A DNA stretch of 64,000 nucleotides, from positions 1 through 64,000 of the forward strand of contig JAHCHX010000001.1 in assembly GCA_026129545.1 (NCBI GenBank), read 5' to 3'. The stretch's first letter is position 1; each line of letters opens with the position of its first letter. Origin of the DNA: Saprospiraceae bacterium. GTDB taxonomy: Bacteria > Bacteroidota > Bacteroidia > Chitinophagales > Saprospiraceae. This document shows positions 23,940 to 31,263 of this stretch, piece after piece. Position numbers and translations under genes: made by a program. The notes beneath the pieces are model-generated. The model saw only the letters and a program-made list of their open reading frames with translations. It did not search any database and was not told the origin of the DNA.

Positions 23940-23951
23940 GTAAAAACTTAG
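23940..23951 (+). mobile_element. Solo IS66-type terminus (relic)
   Basis: GTAAAAACTTAG is identical to both outer 12-bp ends of the complete IS66-family element at 43659-45129. As there, it supplies a V-K-T-stop to the disrupted frame. No matching right end is clear nearby (GTTTTTTAC at 24011-24019 is a weak candidate), so most of the element appears lost. Confidence 0.55.
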
Positions 23952-24065
23952 CGCGTCACGGTACGCGACGGCTCACCTCCCGCCTGCTGGCGGGGCGGGC
24001 CAGCGGCCATGTTTTTTACCTTCTTTTCTGAAAATACGCGCGTTTGGAGTTGAAACTACTGAAAA

Positions 24066-24656
24066 TCAAACCCGAACGCTCCCCAAAAACTTGCTGAAGT
24101 TCGTGGCATCCATGCCGAGATAACTTGCCAGATACTTGTGCGGAACCAATTGAAGGATGTGTGGGCTGCGTTTCAGGAGTGCGCGGAACCGCTGCTCGGC
24201 GCTAAAGGACTGCAACTCGATTTGCCGTGTCAACACCCCTGCCAAAGTGTGGCTGATGGCCAAGCGCAACATCCGCTCGACGGTGTGGTGTTTCAGCATC
24301 ACTTCATCCAGTTGCCGAAAAGTGGCGCGCAAGAACACGCTTGGTGTCAGGGTTTCAAAAAAATAGCGCGACGGCTGCTGCAACAAAAACGAATCCGCCA
24401 CGCCTGAAAACGAGTAGGGGTAAGTGAACACGAGCGTCGCCTCGCGCCCGTCGTCGCCCACCGAATATGCGCGTTGCACGCCTTCCAGCACAAAATAGAC
24501 GTATTTCTCCGTGTCGCCTTCAGCAGTCAGGATGCTCTTGCGCTTGGCCTCGAACGGCGACCATATCGCGGCGAAATCGTCCCAAGCCTCGCCTTCGAGC
24601 GGAAGGATTTGTCGGACGGTGGTTTGGAGGTGGGAGAGGGCAGGGTGGAGCATCAC
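24066..24656 (-). CDS. Crp/Fnr family transcriptional regulator
   Basis: A 196-residue regulator with a cNMP-binding-like beta-roll (about 30-120: SILTAEGDTEKYVYFVLEGV, then QRAYSVGDDGREATLVF) and a C-terminal helix-turn-helix (VPHKYLASYLGMDATNFSKFL). Residues that bind cAMP in E. coli Crp are not conserved, as usual in this Bacteroidota subgroup. The recognition helix carries T-N-F-S-K-F-L in place of the usual T-x-S-R-x-x. Two adjacent ATGs (24656 and 24653) are possible starts. The disrupted Uma2 gene upstream ends exactly at this start. Confidence 0.88.
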   Translation of the reverse strand: MMLHPALSHLQTTVRQILPLEGEAWDDFAAIWSPFEAKRKSILTAEGDTEKYVYFVLEGVQRAYSVGDDGREATLVFTYPYSFSGVADSFLLQQPSRYFFETLTPSVFLRATFRQLDEVMLKHHTVERMLRLAISHTLAGVLTRQIELQSFSAEQRFRALLKRSPHILQLVPHKYLASYLGMDATNFSKFLGSVRV

Positions 24657-24934
24657 TACGCAAATTTCTTTTCAACACCTAATTCAAGACCTTCAAGCGC
24701 GGCAGTTTTCAAGATGCCGGGTTCTTCTTGGTAGGCAGTCAGCTTGTATCGCTGTCCCGCCAATCCGTACACTACCACCACCGATTTGCGAGAGATGCGC
24801 TGAGGGTCGAAAGGAGGAGATTGTTTTTGCCCGAGCTCGCCATTTACGAGTTCGTACCGGTGGTGGGTATCGTTGTCGTCGAATTCCATCTCCGGAAACT
24901 TCAGGCAGGTCAATTTTTGCTGCAAAACTTCCAT
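24656..24934 (-). pseudogene. Internally deleted Uma2-family gene
   Basis: A 92-residue frame. Residues 12-45 look like the Uma2 N-terminus (FPEMEFDDNDTHHRYELVNG). Residues 51-92 look like the Uma2 C-terminus (VVVVYGLAGQRYKLTAYQEE, then PGILKTAALEGLELGV). The whole central nuclease core with the PD...ExL motif is missing in between, about 100 residues short of the normal length. The stop overlaps the ATG of the Crp-like regulator. It may still be translated, but it cannot form the nuclease fold. Confidence 0.6.
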
Positions 24935-25090
24935 GCGTGGTCGAATTTTGATGCAAGTTACGCGGTTATGAGATTTTTCCCCAAGCCTTTGTTGCCGCGT
25001 CCGGGAGACCGACGCGCGTTTGTTGGCAAAATGGCTGAATCAAAATTTGAGCGGTGTTCACTGAGCGACCTTTTCTACCTTCGCCCCGTC

Positions 25091-25747
25091 ATGAGCATGA
25101 AGATGTTTTTCACGCTGCTCCGCAAGGAAGTGCTGCTCGAGTTCCGCCAGCGATACGCCATCAGTGGCATTGTGTTGTATGTGTTCAGCATGGTGTTCGT
25201 GGTCTATATCGCCAGCGTCAAGGTGCAGCCGCCGGTGTGGAATGTGTTGTTCTGGCTCATCGTGCTTTTTGCGAGCATCAATGCGGTGGTGAAAAGTTTT
25301 GTGCAGGAGAGTGGGGCGCGGCAGTTGTACTACTATCAACTTGCCGACCCGTCCATGCTCTTGCTGGCGAAGATTGTTTACAATACGCTGCTTTTGCTGG
25401 TGCTGAGCGGTTTGGCATTCGGAGTGTACAGCGTCGTGGCGGGCAATCCGGTGAAAGATGCGGGTCTTTTTGCTTTGGTGTTGCTGTTGGGAGGCTTGGG
25501 TTTTTCCATCGCGTTCACCTTTATCGCCAGCATCGCGGCGAAGGCGAACAACGCGGCCACGCTCATGGCGATTTTGAGTTTCCCGGTCATCCTGCCCATT
25601 TTGCTCACGCTGATTCGGCTTTCCCAAATTGCCCTTCGCGTTATTCAGGACACTTCATATCAACGAGACATCATCAATCTTTTAGCGATTGATGCTATTT
25701 TGGTGACGCTCACTTTTGTGCTGTTCCCGTTCATCTGGCGTGATTGA
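25091..25747 (+). CDS. ccmB: CcmB-like haem exporter membrane subunit
   Basis: A 218-residue inner-membrane protein with six predicted helices. It corresponds to the ABC permease subunit CcmB of cytochrome c maturation system I. The conserved features visible are the amphipathic FFTLLRKEVLLEFRQRYA start, the QESGARQLYYYQLADPS cytoplasmic loop and the FPVILPILLTLIRL segment. The ATG at 25091 is chosen; the longer frame from 24728 overlaps the opposite-strand relic. A CcsA/CcmC-like gene follows 88 bp later, so the pair likely belongs to one cytochrome c assembly operon. Confidence 0.9.
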   Translation: MSMKMFFTLLRKEVLLEFRQRYAISGIVLYVFSMVFVVYIASVKVQPPVWNVLFWLIVLFASINAVVKSFVQESGARQLYYYQLADPSMLLLAKIVYNTLLLLVLSGLAFGVYSVVAGNPVKDAGLFALVLLLGGLGFSIAFTFIASIAAKANNAATLMAILSFPVILPILLTLIRLSQIALRVIQDTSYQRDIINLLAIDAILVTLTFVLFPFIWRD

Positions 25748-25835
25748 CTGCTGTGGCAATCCCGATGTTTCGGGACGGGTTGTGCTAAGTTGATGGTGAG
25801 AAGTCATCTTTTATTGAGCCAAATTCATTTTGCCG

Positions 25836-26909
25836 ATGTCCTTAAATACATCAAAAATCGCATGGTGGAAAATTGCCTCCGTCGCCCTTGTCATCTACTC
25901 CATCGTGGCCGGTATGCTCGTGCCGCTCAAGCCCGGCATCACTTACGTCAGCCCCGAAACGGCCCAAACAGGCCAGACGCTGACGCTCCAAATGCACGGC
26001 TACAACTCTTTTTATACCCGTAGCGATGTGTCCGACATTCGGGTGTGGCTGCAATACGACTCGCTCCACGCGCTGCGGGGACAAAGCTTGCGCGTGTTGA
26101 GCGACACGGTGCTGGCCGCTACTTTTGTTTTCCCCAACGATTTGCCGCGCCCCTCGCCCTCTGTGATGCTCAATGCCATCATTGACCACCCGGCGGACGG
26201 TGTTTCGCTCCTGCCCGATGCTGTCGAACTTTCACGCGACACCACGGCAGTCGCCGTCACCGCTGCTGACTGGCGCCAGCATCCCGTCGGTCAACTCAAC
26301 ATCAAAAAGGATTTCTCTTTTCCCTATCGCAATGTGATTTACGAAAGCATCCGCAACACTTACTTCCATGTGCCGATGTGGTTTGCGCTGATGTTCTTGT
26401 TTGTCGCTTCCGTCGTGTATAGTGTTCGTTTTTTGCTCAATCCGCTTCCTCACTTCGACCGCAAGGCTGCCGCCTATGCCGAAACGGGCTTGCTTTTTGG
26501 CTTCATGGGGCTGGCAACCGGTATGCTGTGGGCGCACTACGCTTGGGGAGCAGCTTGGAGCAACGACATCAAACAATTGATGACGGCGGTCGCCTTGCTG
26601 ATTTACATGGCCTATTTCATCCTGCGCAGCTCGTTCGACGAGCCTGAAAAAGGCGCCCGTCTGGCGGCGGTGTACAACATTTTCGCGTTTGCCTCGCTCA
26701 TCCCCTTGCTCTATGTGGTGCCGCGAATGTTTGCCAGCCTCCACCCCGGCGCGACGGGCAACCCAGCCTTCGGCAGTCAGGACCTGGACAACACGATGCG
26801 CATGGTGTTCTATCCAGCCATTCTGGGATTTACGGGGCTGGGCTTCTGGATGGCCGAGTTGAGGGCGAGATATCAACGAGTGGCGGACAAGGCGTTGGGG
26901 TTGGACTGA
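25836..26909 (+). CDS. CcsA/CcmC-like cytochrome c biogenesis protein
   Basis: A 357-residue multi-spanning protein. One N-terminal helix is followed by a periplasmic insert (about 30-165) beginning KPGITYVSPETAQTGQ, which looks like an Ig/TIG-type beta domain. Five or so further helices carry the haem-handling signature GMLWAHYAWGAAWSNDIK, the tryptophan-rich WWD-like motif of CcmC/CcsA proteins. It would present haem for attachment to apocytochromes. The ATG at 25836 is used; a TTG at 25830 is less likely. It lies downstream of ccmB in the same orientation. The large periplasmic insert is not part of classical CcmC. Confidence 0.85.
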   Translation: MSLNTSKIAWWKIASVALVIYSIVAGMLVPLKPGITYVSPETAQTGQTLTLQMHGYNSFYTRSDVSDIRVWLQYDSLHALRGQSLRVLSDTVLAATFVFPNDLPRPSPSVMLNAIIDHPADGVSLLPDAVELSRDTTAVAVTAADWRQHPVGQLNIKKDFSFPYRNVIYESIRNTYFHVPMWFALMFLFVASVVYSVRFLLNPLPHFDRKAAAYAETGLLFGFMGLATGMLWAHYAWGAAWSNDIKQLMTAVALLIYMAYFILRSSFDEPEKGARLAAVYNIFAFASLIPLLYVVPRMFASLHPGATGNPAFGSQDLDNTMRMVFYPAILGFTGLGFWMAELRARYQRVADKALGLD

Positions 26910-27066
26910 GCAGGAGGTATGTGGAATGCCCCCAGATTGAAGAGGATTTGAGCCTGCCCTTTGGCAAGGCGGAATGCCTTCGATTTTCAAGGAATCGCAA
27001 GCATTGTTCGTTCAAAGCCGTCTTGTGTTGAACATATCCATGATTTTACCGGCGATTCTCGCTTTG

Positions 27067-27170
27067 TCGGGTTCTGAGGTGTCATCCCGTAAGGATGGAG
27101 GGGTGACACCTCAAAAACTGGTCGAGAGGTCACCTTTTTTGTTCCTCAAAAGATGACACCTCTTGCAAAC
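27067..27170 (-). repeat. 105-bp interspersed repeat, inverted copy B
   Basis: The reverse complement matches 636-740 over the full length with about ten differences. GGGATGACACC and GAGGTGTCACC half-sites recur inside. It sits just upstream of the ABC exporter gene, so its hairpins could lie in the leader of that transcript. Confidence 0.75.
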
Positions 27171-27196
27171 CGAGAATATCTGTGATTTTACTGAAA

Positions 27197-29029
27197 ATGC
27201 TCCGACTTCTCCGCTACTACGCTCCGTACAAAAAACACCTCGTCCTTGCTGTCGTGTGCAACCTGTTGATGTCCTTTTTCATGGTCGTCAGCATACCCGT
27301 GTTGCAGCCGTTTTTGCAAATTTTGTTCAATCCAAAAGAACTCAGCGAGCGAGCAGAAACAAGTCAGCCGCTGGCCGAGGTGACTGGCGTTCAATATATC
27401 GAACAGCATATCAACCATTTCTTTTCCAACCTCATTCAGGAACACGGACAGGAGCGGGCGCTGCTCATCGTGTGTGCGTTCTTGGTGTTCACCTTTTTCG
27501 GCAAAAACCTGTTTCGCTACCTCTCGCTCTATTTTTTGGCACCCGTGCGCAACGGCATCGTGCGCGATTTGCGGCAAAAATTGGTGGGCAAAATACTCGA
27601 CCTGCCGCTCTCCTATTTTTCGGAAGAGCGAAAAGGCGACCTGATGAGCCGCATTTCGGCAGATGTGCAAGAGGTGGAATGGAGCATCGTCGGGGTGGTG
27701 GAGTCAATAGCACGCGAACCGCTCGTGATACTCGGCAGCTTGGTCTTCATGATTTATGTGTCGCCGGAGCTGTTGGTCTTCGTCTTTGGCCTCATGTTGT
27801 TTTCGGGCATCATCATTGGCGGGGTGGGTCGTTCGTTGCGCAAACAATCGGGACAGGCGCAAGGCATCTTGGGCTTGGTAGGCTCGCTGGTGGAGGAGAC
27901 CTTGGGCGGGCTGCGCATCATCAAAGGCTTCAACGCGGAGCGGTGGCAATCCGAGCGTTTTGGCAGGGAAAATACCCGTTACGCCCGCACCCTTACCCGC
28001 CTCTATCGCCGCAAGGACTTGGCGGCCCCACTTTCCGAATTCTTGGGCATAGCGGCAGTATCGGTACTGCTGTGGTTCGGCGCGAAACAGGTGTTTGCGG
28101 GGGAAATCACCGCCGCCACGTTCATCACTTTCCTCTACGCATTTTACAACATCATCGAGCCTGCCAAACAGCTCAGCAGCGCCTCTTACAGCATTCGCAA
28201 AGGCATGGGCGCCCTGGAGCGCGTGGAGGCAGTGCTGAACGCACCCGTGAGCATCCGCGACGAGGGGCAGGCATTGGAGGTGGCTGACTTTAAGGATAAA
28301 ATCGAGTTTCGGAACGTCTCTTTTCACTACAAAAACGCTGACCGCCCAGCACTTGAGCACATCAACCTCGTCATCCCGAAAGGTAAAATGGTGGCGCTCG
28401 TGGGCGCTTCGGGTGCCGGAAAAAGCACCATCGCAGACTTACTGCCCCGATTCTACGACGTGACGGAAGGGCAAATCCTGCTGGATGGCCACGACATTCG
28501 GCAGGTGCGCCTGCGCGATTTGCGCGGCCTCATGGGCATCGTGAGCCAAGAGGCCATTTTGTTCAACGATAGCGTTTGGAACAATATCGTGTTTTCGACC
28601 GATTTGCCCGAAGCAAGCGCCGCCGAGGCGGTCGAGGCCGCTGCCAAAGCAGCCAACGCACACGAATTTATCGAAAAACTGCCAGAAACATATCACACCA
28701 ACATCGGCGACCGCGGCAACAAATTGAGCGGCGGGCAGCGCCAGCGACTCACCATCGCGCGGGCATTGCTCAAAAACCCGCCTATTTTAATTCTGGACGA
28801 GGCAACGTCGGCCCTCGATTCGGAGTCTGAGAAACTGGTGCAAGCCGCGCTCGACACTTTGTTGCAAAATCGCACCTCGCTCGTCATCGCGCACCGATTG
28901 AGTACCGTGCAACATGCCGACGAAATCATCGTGCTCGACCAAGGCCGCATCGTGGAGCGCGGCACACACGAGGGATTGATGAAAGAAGGAAAATACTATC
29001 GAAAATTAGTGGAATTGCAGGCGCTTTGA
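27197..29029 (+). CDS. MsbA-type ABC exporter (fused permease/ATPase)
   Basis: A 610-residue half-transporter, probably a homodimeric lipid or drug flippase in the inner membrane. The N-terminal ABC membrane domain has six helices (about 15-330), with the coupling-helix region DLPLSYFSEERKGDLMSRIS. The nucleotide-binding domain carries Walker A GASGAGKST (about 403), Q-loop GIVSQEAILF, signature LSGGQRQR (about 511), Walker B ILILDEATSALD and switch IAHRLSTVQ. A GTG at 27182 is possible, but the ATG at 27197 fits the family start MLRLLRYYAPYK. The arrangement fits the lipid A exporter, but the substrate is not proven. Confidence 0.93.
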   Translation: MLRLLRYYAPYKKHLVLAVVCNLLMSFFMVVSIPVLQPFLQILFNPKELSERAETSQPLAEVTGVQYIEQHINHFFSNLIQEHGQERALLIVCAFLVFTFFGKNLFRYLSLYFLAPVRNGIVRDLRQKLVGKILDLPLSYFSEERKGDLMSRISADVQEVEWSIVGVVESIAREPLVILGSLVFMIYVSPELLVFVFGLMLFSGIIIGGVGRSLRKQSGQAQGILGLVGSLVEETLGGLRIIKGFNAERWQSERFGRENTRYARTLTRLYRRKDLAAPLSEFLGIAAVSVLLWFGAKQVFAGEITAATFITFLYAFYNIIEPAKQLSSASYSIRKGMGALERVEAVLNAPVSIRDEGQALEVADFKDKIEFRNVSFHYKNADRPALEHINLVIPKGKMVALVGASGAGKSTIADLLPRFYDVTEGQILLDGHDIRQVRLRDLRGLMGIVSQEAILFNDSVWNNIVFSTDLPEASAAEAVEAAAKAANAHEFIEKLPETYHTNIGDRGNKLSGGQRQRLTIARALLKNPPILILDEATSALDSESEKLVQAALDTLLQNRTSLVIAHRLSTVQHADEIIVLDQGRIVERGTHEGLMKEGKYYRKLVELQAL

Positions 29030-29233
29030 GCGAGTGCCGCCGTGCCTACTTTCACTTTTGCAATTATTATGACGTTTCGTTAAAAAATTAAAATCAACAC
29101 AACAGGACGCTTAGCGGTTTCCACGAAAACCTGCGTACCTTTGATGCAGCCTTGCAAGCCATCAACAATGTACCACGAGCAAACTGTATTCATGCATAAT
29201 CACCTCCTTCTTTTCAGTTTTCATACAAATCCG

Positions 29234-30382
29234 ATGAGACGAATGTTACTGGCAGTTTTTTCCGCTTTGTGCTTCGGCGCCACCGCCCAGATTACCGTCA
29301 CCTCCGCCACATTCCCAGCAGCTGGCGACACCCTTAGAATCGCGTTCGACACCACGCCCACCATCAACCCCGCCACCCCTCCCGGTGGCAACCAATTGTG
29401 GGACTTTTCCAACTTGAAGTTTGCGCTGACCGATGAGGTCGTTTACAGGCCAGCCAACGCTGGCATGGACTACCTCAAGTTTCCCGGTGCCGACCTGGTC
29501 GTCATCAATCAAGGAGGCGAGACCTACTTCAACCTCACGAACAACGTGACGGAAATACTCGGCTACGCAGGCAACGACCCCGCAGGCTTCAACCTCGACG
29601 TGGTGGCTAAATTCAGCCCTCCCCTCATCGAGCGACGCTCGCCCATGAATTTTTTCGACATCAACACCGCCGAGGCCAATCTCAACCTGACCTTCTCCAC
29701 AAAGGAGCCGCCGCTGGACAGCATTTTTTCCAACATCCCGCTCAACATTGATTCGCTTCGAGTGCGCATCACGACCAACCGGCTGGACTTGGTGGACGGC
29801 TGGGGCAATTGCATCATACCAGGCGGACAGTACCCCGTGCTGCGCCAAAAACGCACCGACTACGTTACCACCGGGTTGGATGTGTTTATCCGCATCACCC
29901 CGACTTTTGGCCAATGGGTTGACCTCTCCACGCTCACAGGCGGTGGCGGTGGATTGGGCAATTTTATCGGCACCGACACCACCATCACCTATCGCTTTTA
30001 CAGCGGCACGGAAAAAGAAGAAATCGCGGTAGCCACCATGAGCAACGACCTGACCACAGTGGAATCCGTTCGATTCAAAAATCAGGGCTTCACCAGTACG
30101 CCCGATTTGGAATCGCCCAGCACTGCCAACATTCAAGCCCAACCCAACCCGGCGGTGGAATTCGTCAATTTCAATTGTACCAACCTTCCCCGCGACATCT
30201 ACACGCTCAAGATTTACAACTATGTGGGCAACGTGGTGTGGAAAAACGAGTATGCGCTCAGCGGAAACAGAGCCATACACCTCGAACTGGAAGATTTCAA
30301 AAAAGGCACCTACCTCTACAGCCTTTCAGATAGCAAGGGCAACATCATCAGCACCAAACGCTTGGTCATCCTGAAGCCTTGA
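29234..30382 (+). CDS. Secreted protein with T9SS C-terminal sorting domain
   Basis: A 382-residue protein: signal peptide (MRRMLLAVFSALCFGATAQ), a beta-rich body of unknown function (PPGGNQLWDFSNL, repeated F-N-L/D-V strands), and a Por-secretion sorting domain over the last ~80 residues (QAQPNPAVEFVNFNC, YTLKIYNYVGNVVWKNEY, GTYLYSLSDSKGNIISTKRL). The protein should be exported by Sec, then delivered to the outer surface by type IX secretion. A possible -7 box TACCTTTG lies at 29136-29143. The ATG at 29234 begins the signal peptide; upstream starts add non-homologous sequence. Confidence 0.85.
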   Translation: MRRMLLAVFSALCFGATAQITVTSATFPAAGDTLRIAFDTTPTINPATPPGGNQLWDFSNLKFALTDEVVYRPANAGMDYLKFPGADLVVINQGGETYFNLTNNVTEILGYAGNDPAGFNLDVVAKFSPPLIERRSPMNFFDINTAEANLNLTFSTKEPPLDSIFSNIPLNIDSLRVRITTNRLDLVDGWGNCIIPGGQYPVLRQKRTDYVTTGLDVFIRITPTFGQWVDLSTLTGGGGGLGNFIGTDTTITYRFYSGTEKEEIAVATMSNDLTTVESVRFKNQGFTSTPDLESPSTANIQAQPNPAVEFVNFNCTNLPRDIYTLKIYNYVGNVVWKNEYALSGNRAIHLELEDFKKGTYLYSLSDSKGNIISTKRLVILKP

Positions 30383-30402
30383 TTTTGTTCTGCCACCATG
30401 TT

Positions 30403-30459
30403 TTTGGAAACGACAAGGGGCATCGCCGAGAAATTGGGGTGCCCCTTGTCGTTTCCAAA
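30403..30459 (+). terminator. Long hairpin terminator
   Basis: A perfect 20-bp inverted repeat (arm TTTGGAAACGACAAGGGGCA) with a 17-base loop lies 20 bp after the T9SS gene stop. Confidence 0.75.
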
Positions 30460-30514
30460 TCATGCGCGAATCAACGGGCGATTTTTATTGCTTTTTGAAA
30501 AAAAACGCACGCTA

Positions 30515-30545
30515 TTCAGGCGGTGATTTCAAATCACCGCCTGAA
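30515..30545. repeat. Perfect 31-bp palindrome
   Basis: TTCAGGCGGTGATTT and its exact complement flank a single central C. No T-run follows, so it is more likely a REP-type hairpin than a terminator. Confidence 0.65.
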
Positions 30546-30763
30546 GAAGGACATGAATATCGGATGCGCAAAAGCTTCAACTCCCGATAGGCACCAATCG
30601 TGGATTTTCGCTTCTCAGCCTTTGCGACCAAAAGGCAGACGATACGGCAAATGTTTTCAAGGAGACATTTGCGAATAGTCGAGCCAACGCGCCGTCAACT
30701 TTTTCGCCAGATTTTGTTTTTTGTAAATCTTCTGAACACGCATTTCGAATCAGAACATTTATC

Positions 30764-31153
30764 ATGCACAACAACACTCAAAACTGGAACACCCTCACCC
30801 CCGAAGAGGAACACGTCATTGCCCGAAAAGGCACTGAACGCGCCTTTACGGGAGAATACTGGAATCACAAAGCGACGGGAACCTATATCTGTCGGCGTTG
30901 CAACGCGCCCCTTTATCGTTCTTCCGACAAGTTTGACAGCGGATGCGGATGGCCCTCCTTCGACGACGAATTGCCGGGCGCGGTCGAGCGCCATGCGGAC
31001 TATTCTTTTGGCATGAAAAGGGTTGAAATCGTGTGTGCCAACTGCAAAGGCCACCTTGGCCACGTCTTCGAGGGCGAGCGGTTCACGCAAAAAAACACTC
31101 GGCACTGTGTCAACTCGCTTTCCATTCGGTTTGTGCCGAGCCAAGCGCAGTGA
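30764..31153 (+). CDS. msrB: Peptide-methionine (R)-S-oxide reductase
   Basis: A 129-residue cytosolic repair enzyme reducing the R epimer of methionine sulfoxide. The zinc-binding pairs CRRC (43-46) and CANC (91-94) are present, with the substrate motif SGCGWPSF (59-66) and the catalytic cysteine in RHCVNS (Cys115). The resolving residue of some members is Cys61 in SGCGW. It is standalone and not fused to msrA. A bidirectional hairpin separates it from the convergent gene downstream. Confidence 0.97.
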   Translation: MHNNTQNWNTLTPEEEHVIARKGTERAFTGEYWNHKATGTYICRRCNAPLYRSSDKFDSGCGWPSFDDELPGAVERHADYSFGMKRVEIVCANCKGHLGHVFEGERFTQKNTRHCVNSLSIRFVPSQAQ

Positions 31154-31209
31154 AGTGGTAAGGGTAGGGGAACAGCCCGTTGCCCCGCGAGGCCTTCCAC
31201 GTTTTCACG

Positions 31210-31254
31210 AGACGAGGCTGTTTCACAAATATCACCGGTGAGACGGCCTCGTCT
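31210..31254. terminator. Bidirectional terminator-like hairpin
   Basis: The arms AGACGAGGCTGTTTCAC and GTGAGACGGCCTCGTCT pair with a small internal mismatch, between the convergent msrB and cytochrome genes. T-runs are weak on both sides. Confidence 0.6.
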
Positions 31255-31263
31255 GGACGCAAA

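Larger units (their letters stand above)
23474..23951 (+). pseudogene. Uma2-family gene disrupted by a MITE-like insertion, a frameshift and an IS66 end
   Basis: The first 41 codons (MNDNLVIVGVNAPRVHQAII, then TKLIYGLTSLLKSH) match the N-terminus of Uma2 proteins. A 168-bp terminal-inverted-repeat element then interrupts at 23596. After it the Uma2 C-terminal part resumes (KKDTEKLLSLMRDCDVREGF, then IYDYKLG), suffers a one-base frameshift near 23847, and continues in the next frame (MWHEFDLEKGAITDNPSWCD, then AVGADLQSF). The frame ends in V-K-T-stop supplied by GTAAAAACTTAG, which is identical to an IS66 terminus. The central catalytic part with the PD motif is missing. Confidence 0.7.

Noticed and set aside
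24011..24019. Right end of an IS66 relic pairing with 23940-23951
   Set aside because: GTTTTTTAC matches only part of the 12-bp end and there is no target duplication, so only the left end is reported.
27163..28287. 374-codon frame overlapping the ABC exporter
   Set aside because: It is in the wrong frame relative to the ABC signature, and its composition is typical of a shifted frame.
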